This document shows positions 11,113-22,704 of a DNA stretch of 64,000 bases, piece by piece. Origin of the DNA: Nyssa sinensis. Lineage: Eukaryota; Streptophyta; Magnoliopsida; Cornales; Nyssaceae. Position 1 is the stretch's first letter; each line of letters opens with the position of its first letter. The notes under the pieces were generated by a model, which did no database searches, was not told where the DNA came from, and saw nothing but the letters and a program-made list of their open reading frames with translations. A program made the position numbers and the translations under genes. The stretch spans positions 12,694,552-12,758,551 of the forward strand of contig CM018041.1 of NCBI GenBank assembly GCA_008638375.1, written 5' to 3'.

Positions 11113-11149
11113 AAATTATAGCCTAAGGAAATGGAAATGAAGTGTTGAC

Positions 11150-11230
11150 ATAGTGTAACGTAATAAGGCGTCACGTGAAGCCAGCTATATATGACGTTTG
11201 ACTGCGGACTTAGTCTCACGTACTACTGCA

Positions 11231-11280
<50 letters not shown>

Positions 11281-11813
11281 GGCATTTGAGTGTATGTGAA
11301 GCCACCTTGCCAAACGTAGAAGCTTCGATCCGTTGTTTTAGGACATATGCTTAGAGCTTCCTCATCTCTCTATAATTATAATTAGTCGTAGAATTGGTTA
11401 TAAGCTAAATTAATTAAGAAGACGACTTTAAAGCCCTCAACGAAATAGATACAAATTTGTTGGTTTCGTGGGTTGAAACGAATGGTCGGTTCGACCCAAC
11501 TCATTGTTTCAACGTACTAAAGGAACGAACACTGAGTTTTTAACATAATTTTTCCAGTAACCCATCTATTTTCCTCATTCAATTAAACTGGTGTAACTCT
11601 TGTAATATATAGTTGCTATATATATAGAACTCATGACTCTGTGATTACATTGGCATTTCATCTGTTGGCAAGTACTATGTACTTGTTTACATCAGTTAAA
11701 AGCCTTTTTTTCTCATTAACAAAAAGTAAAAAATAGAGAAATATTGTCTTTCTTTTCTCCAAAATTCTCTTTGAATTCTATATTTATTTGGGAAGATTCC
11801 TTATAGGCTCTTG

Positions 11814-11855
<42 letters not shown>

Positions 11856-12369
11856 AGATTTACATTCATTACATGCATGATTCTGATCACATAGCTTAAT
11901 AGATTCATTGTAGATCGGTGATCATAGTAATAGTAAAATGCTAGCTGTTTGATCGAGGTTCATATTTACTTGCTGGTTGAGAGACACATTAGAAGAGTTT
12001 CTAACTGAATATTGGAACAAACTGGCCGCTAAGAGCTAGTAAGTACTGGTGTTGCTCATGTGGTTTGCTTGCTTTTAATTAATTTAATTTGTTTGTTAGT
12101 GAATCACAATTATACCATTACTGTTCTCTCCCTAATTCAATTTTGTACTTTCTAAAAATTGATCATGTGATAATTTAAATGATACATGTAATGGTGCATC
12201 AAGATGACAAAAATGCACTTAGATTTTTATTGGTCTGGGGAGCATCTAATTAGCATAATTTATGGCTTATATGTTGGTATGTCAAAATTCTTAGAACATA
12301 CGTACACCAGGTGAACCCAACTGTAGTTGACAAAACGTACAAGCTTGGGTTGTTTTTAGGACGTGCTTA

Positions 12370-12434
<65 letters not shown>

Positions 12435-12597
12435 CTTTTAATTTAGCAAACACCATGCATGCATGACGAAACCAGAAAATACTATTAATCCAATCCAGCA
12501 GAGCATACCGTGAAACCGTGAGTTGACATTTGGAAGTAGAGTGACTATATATAGATGTCAATATGCATGTTAAAAGCACTATGCAATTGAGAATCCA
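11150..12597 (+). promoter_or_regulatory. Upstream region of the short proline-rich gene, copy A
   Basis: A G-box-like GTCACGTGAAG (about 11170) and a CTATATATGAC TATA-like site (about 11185) precede a CA/TA microsatellite (11236-11280). A block near 11308-11370 is partly repeated near 12328-12375 (AAACGTAGAAGCTT / AAACGTACAAGCTT, then TTGTTTTAGGACAT / TTGTTTTTAGGACGT). A long CT run (about 12374-12430) precedes the proximal TATA box CTATATATAG (12545-12554), 53 bp before the ATG. Regulatory function is inferred from motifs only. Confidence 0.45.
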
Positions 12598-12855
12598 ATG
12601 GGATCAAAAAAATCAAGCAGCAGGGAGAAGCCCGATCTAAGCGGCCTCTTTGGGAAGAAGGCTGCACAAAATAATATTCCACCTCCTGCTCCTCTTCCTC
12701 CTGCTAATGAATTACTAAAACCGCAGAAGTCTCAAAGTGCTACATCATCTCCACCACCCAGAACTCCGCAAGACGCTGCAACAGGTCTCATGGGTTCAGG
12801 ACGTCAACCTACGAAGCGCCCTAATGCTGCTGGAAAATATTCAACTAGCAAATAA
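12598..12855 (+). CDS. Short proline-rich protein, copy A (85 aa, function unknown)
   Basis: An intronless frame of 85 codons. The start is chosen because a good TATA box (12545-12554) sits 53 bp upstream and the same ATG is kept in copy B. The protein has a charged Ser/Lys-rich N-terminus (MGSKKSSSREKPDLSGL), a proline-rich middle (about residues 28-36 and 53-58) and a basic C-terminus ending GKYSTSK. No signal peptide, membrane segment or known domain is seen. Against copy B it differs at eight amino acids plus a two-codon indel, all in the first two thirds; the last 30 codons are identical. It is not recognised. It could be a genuine small gene or a chance frame in a transcript. A 114-codon overlapping frame from 12737 is also open in both copies and cannot be excluded. 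Confidence 0.5.
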   Translation: MGSKKSSSREKPDLSGLFGKKAAQNNIPPPAPLPPANELLKPQKSQSATSSPPPRTPQDAATGLMGSGRQPTKRPNAAGKYSTSK

Positions 12856-14500
12856 TAATTTGTATTTACGTGCATGCATGGCACAGTTTGAAGATGATGC
12901 TGGTTTTCACTGTACGTGTACGTACGTTTGTGTGGTAATGTATTGGTCTCTTCCCGTTCTGTTCTGTCAAGTCAGTCATCAAAATAAAGATGGAGACTGG
13001 GTGTCTGATCCTGCCAAGCTCCCACATGATCCTGTCATCTTTGTATGTGTTGTTATGTTTAGTTGGTGTTTTTTGGGGTAGTGTTATATGTATTGCAGTT
13101 TACTACGTGTGGCAGTTTATGTAACTTTGTATCCTTATTTCATGCTTTTATTTCATGTTTTTGATATGCATCTTTCTAGTACCCTATGTCCCTGTCTACA
13201 TAACACTACTTGCATCTTTTCTCTATTTCCATCTACAAAATAATGAAAACCTATGCATTGTTTCTATTTTAACTATTTATTTTTGAGTCATTCGGCCATG
13301 AAGACAAATGAAAGTACAAGATTATTTTCTAATTCAAATATTTTAGTACTATAGAACTAACTAAGTCCATGTTTTATTCTTTAAACCAAAAAGCTCTTAT
13401 AACATTGATCTTGAATTTTACATTGATGAAATATCAATGAAAGTGAGCAGTGGAGTATTTTTGTAATGTGGAAAAAAACTTTGAGAATTTTGGAAACATT
13501 TTACAATTTCAAAAAGAAAAATATTATGTATTATTGATTTCACAATAGATTTTATGACTTTTAAAAATAAATAAATGGTCTCATATGTATTTATTATAAT
13601 GGACTGCACTTCCTAAAATCTATCAGTTACATAATCTATTGAAAAAATTCGTTATGTATAACATAATTATTTTTCAAAATATGAAATATCAAAAAAATTA
13701 TCAAGGTTATTTTGGTAAATTTTCATCCTAAATTGTAATTAAATATTTAATTAAAATTTTTTCGATGACCCAATATTTAATTAATTATTTAATTAAATTT
13801 AGTATGCCTTGTTTAATTATAATGTTTTTTTTTGGGTAAGTAATTTTAAATTTTAATTACACAGTAACAATATTATACATTAATATGACATAGAAAAATG
13901 AGTTTTTCGTTTTTTTTATAAGATTATACCTTTGACAACACGACCATATTTGAAATTTTCATCTTCAAATTAGTTATCTTGTCAGTTTTTGTAAGATTTC
14001 ACAACTATGACTTTTTCGGCACAGTTAAATGTATGTGTTTGCCTAATTAGCCAGGTGGCCTATACAATATTTGAGTTGAGAGTGTCTCCCTTTTAACAAT
14101 GGAGAAGTCATTCCATTTCTCTCTCAGCAACTAGTCCCCACACATCAAAATCGTACAGTGTGAAAGGAATTGAGCTTCCCCATTTGTATTGAATTCAAGA
14201 GGCACCTATAGATAGTTAAGATGGTGGTGCTAGGTCAGAGTGATGATCGTACAATGAGTAAGTATTTCATATTAGATAGCCAATGAACTCCAGGGCGAGA
14301 AGGTAGGGAGAGAGTAAAGACAAATTAGAATAAAAAAGATGGGACTAAAAAATTATAGCAGGTGTGACCATTCCTTTAAAATGGCTATTCCCACGAGATG
14401 TATGAATAGTTATTGATTCTCATAACCTAAGGAATGAGATCTAAGTCTAATGAAATGAGAATAAAAAATAAAAAAAAATAAAAGCACATATATAATATAT
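12856..14500. other. 3' flank of the small gene and AT-rich spacer, copy A
   Basis: The first 400 bp are almost identical to copy B and contain AATAATGAAAA (near 13240), a possible poly(A) signal. The rest is AT-rich with no recognised gene. Copy B has about 33 bp more near 48705-48737 (copy A near 14147). Confidence 0.5.
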
Positions 14501-14727
14501 GTTATTGACATTGCACTTTTCTAGGTCTAGAAGCTTATTCTCTCAAATTGCCAGTCAAGAACTCAAGATTAGAGAGCTACCAGAAAGGTTTTGATGATAG
14601 CTGCTCTGATGTTAAAATCACAAAAAAATAAACACAGTAATTTAAGAGAAGAATTGAATAGGAATTGAAAGTGTACCTTATGACCTTATTTATAGGCTAT
14701 AGTAATCCCAAGTTGGGTAGTATTAGG

Positions 14728-17700
14728 AAGTCACACCCTTGACTCGCAAGACCAGACTATAGGGTCATTAGAACTCGATAAGGCGGATAATTATGAGACT
14801 AACCATCCTAATCAAATACATAAAATATAGGCTATCTTTTTTTTTTTTTTTGAATTGATTTAGTTCATTTAATTGGTTTCGGTTCGGTTTCCTAATTAGA
14901 CTTGTTCAAGTCCCGTAACGAGATTTAATGAAACTTATTACAATCAAATAGTTTATACCAATCATTCAACAACAGTATACAATATGATAACATCCAGAGC
15001 TAACTCTAACAATCCTTATATACATGTACAAAAATAGTCTAAAGGATACAGACACCCTTAATAAATATAAACGAACAAACACAATAAGGTAACTAAATGC
15101 TATAATGACTCCAGTCCATCTGTACTACTTCTACAGCTATCTTCCATCAAGCCAATACCAGCCATTCTCATGAACAGTAAGAATGAGCTATAACGCTTAG
15201 TAGGGTTTCCCAAAACATACAAGTAAGCAGCGTGCAAAAGCTAATGCAAGTATGAAGAGGACACACCTTAAGTCCAGTATGCACCACAAGCACCCAATAA
15301 CAACATATACCAACACAAGCACCACTACATGTGGTTTAACAATAATGACCAAGTAATCAACATATAGGAGGGTCGGACACATGACACAAGTATAAACATA
15401 TAATTTTACGAAGCATCTCTATTTCCTATTTTAATGCCACAAGAACAATGTATATATGCACATAACCAGTCACAAGATATAATTATAAGCTTACCAATCC
15501 TGCGAAGCACCTCAATTTACTGTTTAAAGGCATAAGAACAATGTATACATTCATAGCTTAAGCAACCATCCACAAAGGCCATAGTATTACAAATTGGCAG
15601 TACACAATTCATCAGCGATCATAAGAAAATATCACATGAGTGTCAAGAAAAATAATCTCAAATAAATCAATCCACAGTAACAGAGGATAAAGCCTTGTTT
15701 AACTTATTTCATTCTCTCAATAATCTCAATCTCATGAGTATCCACCTAATTTGGCTCCCAATAAGCCTGAGTGTTTTACGGGCTACTAATCTGATGGAAA
15801 CAAACAACCACCTGCGCGAGTTTATGACTCACAAGCCGAGGAGAGACACCTATCCCCATCATAAATGAAACCCCAAATAAAGCGAAATCCCACCACACTC
15901 AAGAACACACAAAAGACGTGACTAATTTTCATCCCAAGTCCTTTTCTCATAAGTGTTCTTTTTCACAATCCCAATATCTCAATCCACACCACAGACAGTG
16001 CTAATCAATATCAATATCCCCTCAAATCTCACACCACTTAAGTATAGTCATCAATATGCATATCCGTATCATTCACATCCATTATAATCATTAACAACTA
16101 TATAAGAGGATATCTGATTAACGAATAAGTAGAGGAGCAACAATGGTCATATATATATATATATATATATTGATGATAGAAATAGAAATGATAGTCAACA
16201 TCAACATGGTGATCACACTTATATCATAATATTATACAATGTCCAACATCATAGCAATCAATATAATAATCATATTCTACTCACAAATCGATTATAAGAT
16301 AATCACTGATAATAACAAACATCTCATATAGATTATATAACAAGCATGCACATCAACAAGTCAGGACTTTGTCCTAGTTCTAATTATCACCCCACTACAA
16401 GGAGTCACTACATGTGTCTTTCATAATGTTTCGTCAATTGCTTTACACACCTACTGTTCCATCATCGGAACCGCCCTAACCCATAGCACTAAGGTATCGT
16501 ATCAAGTCTTACGGTTCTCTATGGCCAATTCTCATTAACCTACACCTCAGGTACCTGTTTACCCAAACAGATATAAAAAAACATGTTCCTGGACTTCAAA
16601 AACCCTACGAAAGCCCTATCGTATTGTTTCTAAGTCATTTGACCATCTTTTAAGTTTATAAGGGCATTTTTGTAATTTATCAAATAAGTAATGTGTCTAC
16701 TGAGACACCGTCTCTCAAAACGACCTTGGAATCAGATCCAAGAGGTCCACAATCTTAAAGAAATCCTCTTTATATTTTATTAAAACTTCTAGGTATTGTT
16801 CCATGCCCAAGGAAATTTTTGTAATTTCACATATTCATGTGGGACCACTCCGAGTCACCAATTCATTATTTTGATATCATATTTGAGTTTCTAGCATCCA
16901 AAAATATTAGAAACACCTCTTCCGAATCATAATTCGGTTTTCAACTGCTTAATATAGGTCTAGAGGTATAATTATCATTTTTTCACTCTATATGGGATCA
17001 TCACCGGGTCCTAATTTGTTTAATTTGATCACGTATTTGAATCCCGAGCATCCAAAAACCTTGTGATAGTCCTTTCTAGATTTTATTTGCCTTTACACTT
17101 TTTAATTTAAGCATTAGGGATATTTTTATAATTTTTTATATTCATGTAGGACCACATCGGGTTCCCAAATGTCCAAATCGACTCCGCCATTAAGTCCGGA
17201 ATGTCCAAAAACCTTAAGAAAGCCTCTTCTTGCATTTTAATTAGATTTATATTCAATTTTATAAACAAGTGCGCTTTTTATAATTTCTTTAAAATTAGTT
17301 CACTCATTTATAAATAACTCAAACAAGTTAACCCTTTTTTAATTTCTTCTAAGTCAATTTTCAATCCTTGTTGCCAAACAGGCCTTAACCAATTTCAATC
17401 TCAATTTCTGGAATAGGGATAACCCTATTCTAGTTCAAATCGATTTTAAGGTTCCAAATCGACCACAACCAAACAGCCCCTCAAGCCTAACCAACCATGG
17501 GCCAAACCCAAATCCGAGACCCGACCCGGTCCATGACCCGAGATCTGACACAATTTGACAATTGATTGGTCAACGGTCAACCATTGACCCATTGACTGGT
17601 CAACACTGGAATTGACCACTATCGACGAAGCTTCGGTCGTTTTTTCCAGCGAGCCTCGTCAAAAAATCGAAAACTCTAGTTTTCAAATCTGCATTTTTTC

Positions 17701-18450
17701 ACATTGTTTTCACTCTCTTTTCCTTCTAATCTGCATATATTTTCATTTTACACATTCTAAGGTTTGTTTCAAGCCTTGACAACCATTGGTTCCAGCCCAA
17801 ATTTTAAGATCCCAATTCTTCGACGAACTGGTATTATAGCCAATCCTCTACTGTTTTCTCCCCGTTTTTGGTTCAAACTCCTTGCAAATCTTCCCTAGAT
17901 CTATGTCCCATCGTCCTACATCATTTTCGAGGATCTATTCCATGGGAAATTAAGAAACCCAGTTCGATTTCTCTCTTTATCAGTGTATATATATATATAT
18001 ATTTATACATGCACATATATATACAGGCACACTGCAACACGCACACATATGTACATTCATGCAAGCCCAAATGAATTGTAAATCAGACCCAATATGCTTA
18101 AAAACCCCTACCTTAACCAATTGCTTAGAGAGAAAAATGGAGGATAGAGAAAGATTCACTGAAGCTTTCATGGTTGCTACCCCACTAGTCCAACCCTTCT
18201 ATTGCTCTTTTCTTTTCCTTTCCTTCTCTTTTTCTTGTTCTTCTTCCTTTCCTTCATCTTCTCCTCTATTTTGCTTCTCCCAGTGTGTTCATCACACACA
18301 CACACAAACACACATTGAATCACACACTTTCACCCCACTATACACACATGAAGAAACACAAACACACACACTTTCTCTCTTCTCCTTCTTTGAACCCATA
18401 CAAACACACATAAACACACACCATGTTTACACATACACACACCACTTTTA

Positions 18451-18484
<34 letters not shown>

Positions 18485-19030
18485 GTGTCAGAGGGGAGGG
18501 AAGTCAGAAAATGAGGGGGAAAAGAGAAAAGAGAAAATATAGGGGTTTCCCTCATGTTCTATCAAGTCCTTTCCTTCTACTTCTTGTCCCCTTAAAGTGC
18601 ACCCACACACATAAGAGCACTTTCCTTCCACCACCACAATGTTAACATATGTCCTCCTTCTAGAAGGTTTCATTAGATTTTTAGAGAAGCTTTTCATGCG
18701 TCTATATTTAAACTGTCTTGGAATTGCACCAAACTTGGTACACTAGCTAATTTTGGCGTTTTGATTCCAAATATGCAGTCCATTTTTCTAACTTTCAACA
18801 TTTGAATTTTCTTATTTATCTGCATCCCGTAAATGATTGTGTAGTCCTGTGGCTCACACCAGTCCCGAATATATCACCAAAAATTTATTTTCAGCCTTAC
18901 TGTGTCATATTGATGACTTATCGACTCATTTACAATCTGTCTGACTCATCTTTGATTTATCTCCAGTTTGTCCTTAGTCTATGCTAATAATTTATCGAAT
19001 TGCCTTTTGATGATTTTTCGGGTCCTTACA
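14728..19030 (-). mobile_element. Long solo LTR (about 4.3 kb) inside the small Tat element, copy A
   Basis: The plus strand starts TCACACCC and ends GGTCCTTACA. The minus strand therefore reads TGTAAGGACCCG...GGGTGTGA, the usual start and end of large plant gypsy LTRs. Flanks are TTAGG (14723-14727) and TTAAG (19031-19035), a one-mismatch target duplication, and removing the insert restores the LTR sequence seen at 19980-20010. There are no protein domains. It contains TA, CA and GA microsatellites. The outer two bases have mutated from TG. Confidence 0.8.
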
Positions 19031-19271
19031 TTAAGAGTCATAAAAGTAAGAATTTGAAGATATCCATAGATAGTAGTTACCATATCGAGCTCTATTTTCT
19101 TATTTTGAGGTCAGTAGCCTATGGAAGGTAGTGAATTGTTTGTAAGCCTTTGCCCTATAAGTCTGTAATCCATAAATCGATAGGAATAAGTATGATGCGC
19201 TTCATATGTTATAGAGCTACTTAAAGACACGAGTCACATTATAAGAACCTTGGTCGGATTATGGTATATCA

Positions 19272-19774
19272 GCTACTCCCCCTCGAGCCTAAGTTTTATG
19301 GGACCTACTCAGAGTCGAGGTTAGGGTTTCTGAGGAGTCATGTGTGTTTCCTTAAAAAATGTGCCATTTCACATCCTGAGAAGACAATCATTGATGTGAT
19401 AGTTAATGTCCCATCATTATGCCTATTGCCGTTCCCATTGTCGATGCCATCCAAGAGTTGGAGAAGAATGCGATGGCTTTAGAACTAGAGGATCTAAAGA
19501 ATAAGCTTGTTGACTTTGAAGCTGCTGCTGGCCAAAAGCTCTATGACAACGTTGAAGCAACAAAGGCTCAGACCGAGAAGGGTTTGGGGCTACGGTCCAA
19601 AGGCGGGGGGGGGGGGAGAGTTTATTGACTATGGCTACAAGATGCACATACAAAAGCTCCCAAAATTGTATCCTAACCTTAGTTTGGCCTACAACTAGCT
19701 CTAGTGCTCCAACATTCTTCTATTCGTCCTTAGCCTCTATCTCGGCTTCAAAAACACGGACTTCACCCAAATTA
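19272..19774 (+). pseudogene. Remnant of the Tat antisense gene (coiled-coil part), copy A
   Basis: A plus-strand frame reads AIQELEKNAMALELEDLKNK, then a KAQTEKG segment and, after a G-run (about 19604), YGYKMHIQKLPKLYPNLSL. It resembles the C-terminal part of the antisense gene at 29437-31377 (KAQTEAKMK...HGYNTFRSKLLTKYPDL). Only this coiled-coil tail survives between the two LTRs. The G-run length differs in copy B and shifts the frame. Orientation is opposite to the element. Confidence 0.65.
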
Positions 19775-20234
19775 TGTTGCAATTTTTTAGTCTAGATGCT
19801 TCTTTTCTCAAATTTCTTGTCAAGTACTCGAGGTCAGAAGGCCAACGGAAAGGCTCCGGTGGTAGCTACTCCGATGATAAAGTCAGCAAAGAAATAAAGA
19901 CAGTAATTCAAGAGAATAATTAAACATAAATTAAAAGCGTACCTTATGACATTATTTATTAGCTATAACAATCCCAAGTTGAGTAAGATTAGGAGCCATA
20001 AAAATAGAGATTTTAAGATATCCATAAATAGTAGTTACCATATCAAACTCTGTTTCCTTATTTTGAGGTCAGTAGCCTATGGAAGGTAGTAAATTCTTCG
20101 GAAGCCTTTGCGCTAAAGGTCTGTAACCCATAGATAGGTAGGGATGAGTATGATGCACTTCATATGTTACAGAGCTACTTGAAGACACGTGTCACATTCG
20201 AAAAACCTTGGTCAAATTATGGTATATCAGTTAT

Positions 20235-22160
20235 ATATACACATAAATATTTTTATCTATTAAAATAAATTTATGTATATATATACAGATGCATAAAAAA
20301 TACACATAAATAATTATATATTTCTTTTTTATCAGTGAAAAGAAATTTTTATTAATGAAAATGAATGTATAGAAGAACATACAAAATACACCTAACAAAA
20401 AGAAAAAAAAATACAAAGGGCATCATGACTCCCAAGTTTCATCCCAACTAAATTGGCACCAAGCAAGAGGAAAAAATCACATACCAGCATAATCCCAATA
20501 CATCAGAAAAATAACAAGACCATATCCCAAATGGCAAAAACAACTAACCTGTTTTGACGCACGACTTGTTCGAATGAGGGCCTTTTCGTGCGAAGGAAAT
20601 GACCTTCATTCCAATCGAATAATAGAATGACTTAAATTGGAAAGACTACATGAAAAATCATGGGCACGAGCCTTCCAATTTTATCGAACGATCATCGAAC
20701 AAACACCTTCTGGAAAACTCGTGGGAACAAGTATAACTACTTAATTCAACGAGCTCTTTCTATTGCTCATTCGAACGAGGGTTTTTCATTTGAACAACCA
20801 ATAGAATGTCCAGAAGTCTTGGACTATGAATAAAAAAGCTTTCACAATACAAAGGGTGAAAACAAGATTTTTCACATAAGCCTAGGGGAGTATTTTTACA
20901 ATCCAAAAACAACACACACGTGAGAAAATTGATAAATATTCAATACATAATGTGTGAATGTGTGAGATCCAAATCATAACAAAGTCCAATATACCTCTTG
21001 TAGACTAAGAAGACCAGAAAATGTGCACGACAATGAATTAAACAGTCTTCTTGTGTAAGAAATGGGGCTTGAGAGACCTTAAACCTAGAACTAAGTTACA
21101 ATTACACAAAAATTAGTTTTGTCAACACGGATTAGCTAATTACAACAAAAGACCCTTGGTCTCAACAAGTTGTAAAAATAGTAAAATTTTATTGTTTCAT
21201 AATAATAGAGAAAAAACTCATTTGGTACTTGTTTTATTCAACTTATGAGCCCAATTTTTGATGGTCAAAGCTACTTTCTAGGGAGTGAAAATTTATCCAA
21301 AACAAAAAAGTATTTGAAGATGATTGATTAAAATTTCACTAGCTCCAAAATAGTAAAATTTTACTGTCTCTCGTTGCTTTATCATGTTTTTTTTTTAATT
21401 TTTTTTAATAAATAAAGATGGATTTTGATCTATGAGAGTATAATTAATAGAGAAAAAAATATTTATATATATAACAAACACAAAACAATTAATACAACAT
21501 CATATTAAATTAAATTGAGGAGAGCTTGTTTTCACATATGAGAACTTTGAAGATAATATTGTTGACTTTTGTAAAAACCCACTAAGTTAAATGAAGTCTG
21601 AGTCACTTCAATTCAAATGGATAAATAAAAAATGGAGGGAGCTGGTTTAGGTCACTGCCATGGCCATTGTGAAAAGCAGATGGGCAATTATTATGTCTCA
21701 TGGTACAAAATTTTCTGATCAAATCATTGCTTATAAATTTTTCTTCTTTTAATCTCTGGTTGTTAAACTAGATTTTCTATATTCTAGTAAAGATATTCAT
21801 CGGAGATAGGATAGTGGTTATCACATCACATCAACTGTAGCAACTTGGGCCTAGGTTGTTTTTATTCTTAACATGCCAAGAAGAAAACTTGCAAATGAAA
21901 CACAAGATGTCGACGTTGAAGGATGGAGACCATGGTTTCCGGTTAGTATGGTGGATGAGTTTAGTGGTGGAGACGAGGAACCTTCCATGGCGGTGGGGAT
22001 GGAACCAAGCTTTATGGGCGTAGCGGTGGTGTATATATTTTTTAGAAGTGCGTGGAGTTTGAAAAAGTGACTATGGGTTGGGTAAAGTGATAAATCATAT
22101 ATATGGGTATTTTTTTTCATTTAAAAAAATAAGAGTGACAACTCATCAAAATAGACCTGA
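20235..22160. other. Spacer with a possible LINE 3' tail, copy A
   Basis: The minus strand of about 20320-20420 resembles the 3' end of plant L1-type LINEs (TTTTGTATGTTCTTC...ATTAATAAAAATTTC). The rest is AT-rich, with a TCGAACGA-rich patch (20540-20800). A short frame at 21873-22070 has a one-base difference in copy B that breaks it; I do not recognise it. Confidence 0.4.
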
Positions 22161-22199
22161 GTTTAAAATACAAAATAACTAACTATCCTTTACCTCAAA

Positions 22200-22704
22200 A
22201 GTGGAATGCTCTTAAACTCTATACTTTAGATTGGATATTCACCTTTAAAGTCTCATTTTTTGATAATTTTCAATCTATCTTTGCTTAAGGATGGAGATTT
22301 GGCTAACTTTGTAGTTCTTAGAGTTGAGCATGAAGAATATAGCAATTGTTTTGTCGTGCCCTATTTGTTTGGGAAATAGAGGATCTTTTCAGATTATACA
22401 ATCCTTTTCTCAATGCAACAACGACTATTGAAGCCAAACAAGATACTTTGACTTGGAAGGCTCACTCATTTGGTCAATTTTCTATTAACTCGCTATACAA
22501 AAGGTTTGAATCCTCCATTAGTCCCAATTTCAAAATTATGAATCTTATTTGCATAATGCCCCTCCTCCAAGAGTACAATTCTTTGTAGAGTGGAATAACC
22601 AAGTAAAATCAGCATAATATCTTTTTTAAATTGGGATTCTTAGAGATGATGATGATTGCCTTTGCCATCTTTGTGCTTTGCAAAGAGACCCTACTAATCA
22701 CATT
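22200..22704 (+). pseudogene. LINE reverse-transcriptase C-terminal (zf-RVT) remnant, copy A
   Basis: The plus strand encodes DGDLANFVVLR, CRALFVWEIEDLFRLYNPF, then DTLTWKAHSFGQFSINSLYK and, after frame breaks, DDDDCLCHLCALQRDPTNHI. The W-x(4-6)-GQFS-x-NS-x-Y pattern followed by a C-x2-C...H segment is the zf-RVT region found after RT in plant LINEs. It is interrupted at 22705 by an LTR. Stops show it is dead. Confidence 0.75.

Larger units (their letters stand above)
14506..20229 (-). mobile_element. Small non-autonomous Tat-derived retroelement, copy A
   Basis: It is flanked by GTTAT at 14501-14505 and 20230-20234. LTR 1 is 14506-14727 plus 19036-19271 and starts TGACATTGCAC. LTR 2 is about 19775-20229. 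Both end GGTATATCA and are about 455-458 bp. A polypurine tract on the minus strand (TACTCCCCCTCGAG, about 19274) abuts LTR 1, which sets the orientation. The internal region is only about 500 bp. The LTRs are related to those of the larger Tat element. A long solo LTR interrupts LTR 1. Confidence 0.85.

Noticed and set aside
12737..13081. 114-codon frame overlapping the small gene (116 codons in copy B)
   Set aside because: It starts inside the proline-rich frame without its own promoter and runs through likely 3' UTR; kept only as an alternative in the small-gene entry.
21851..22120. Minus-strand frame with MEGSSSPP and STSTSCVSFASF, and overlapping plus-strand frame
   Set aside because: A frame break in copy B and no recognised family; too weak to call.
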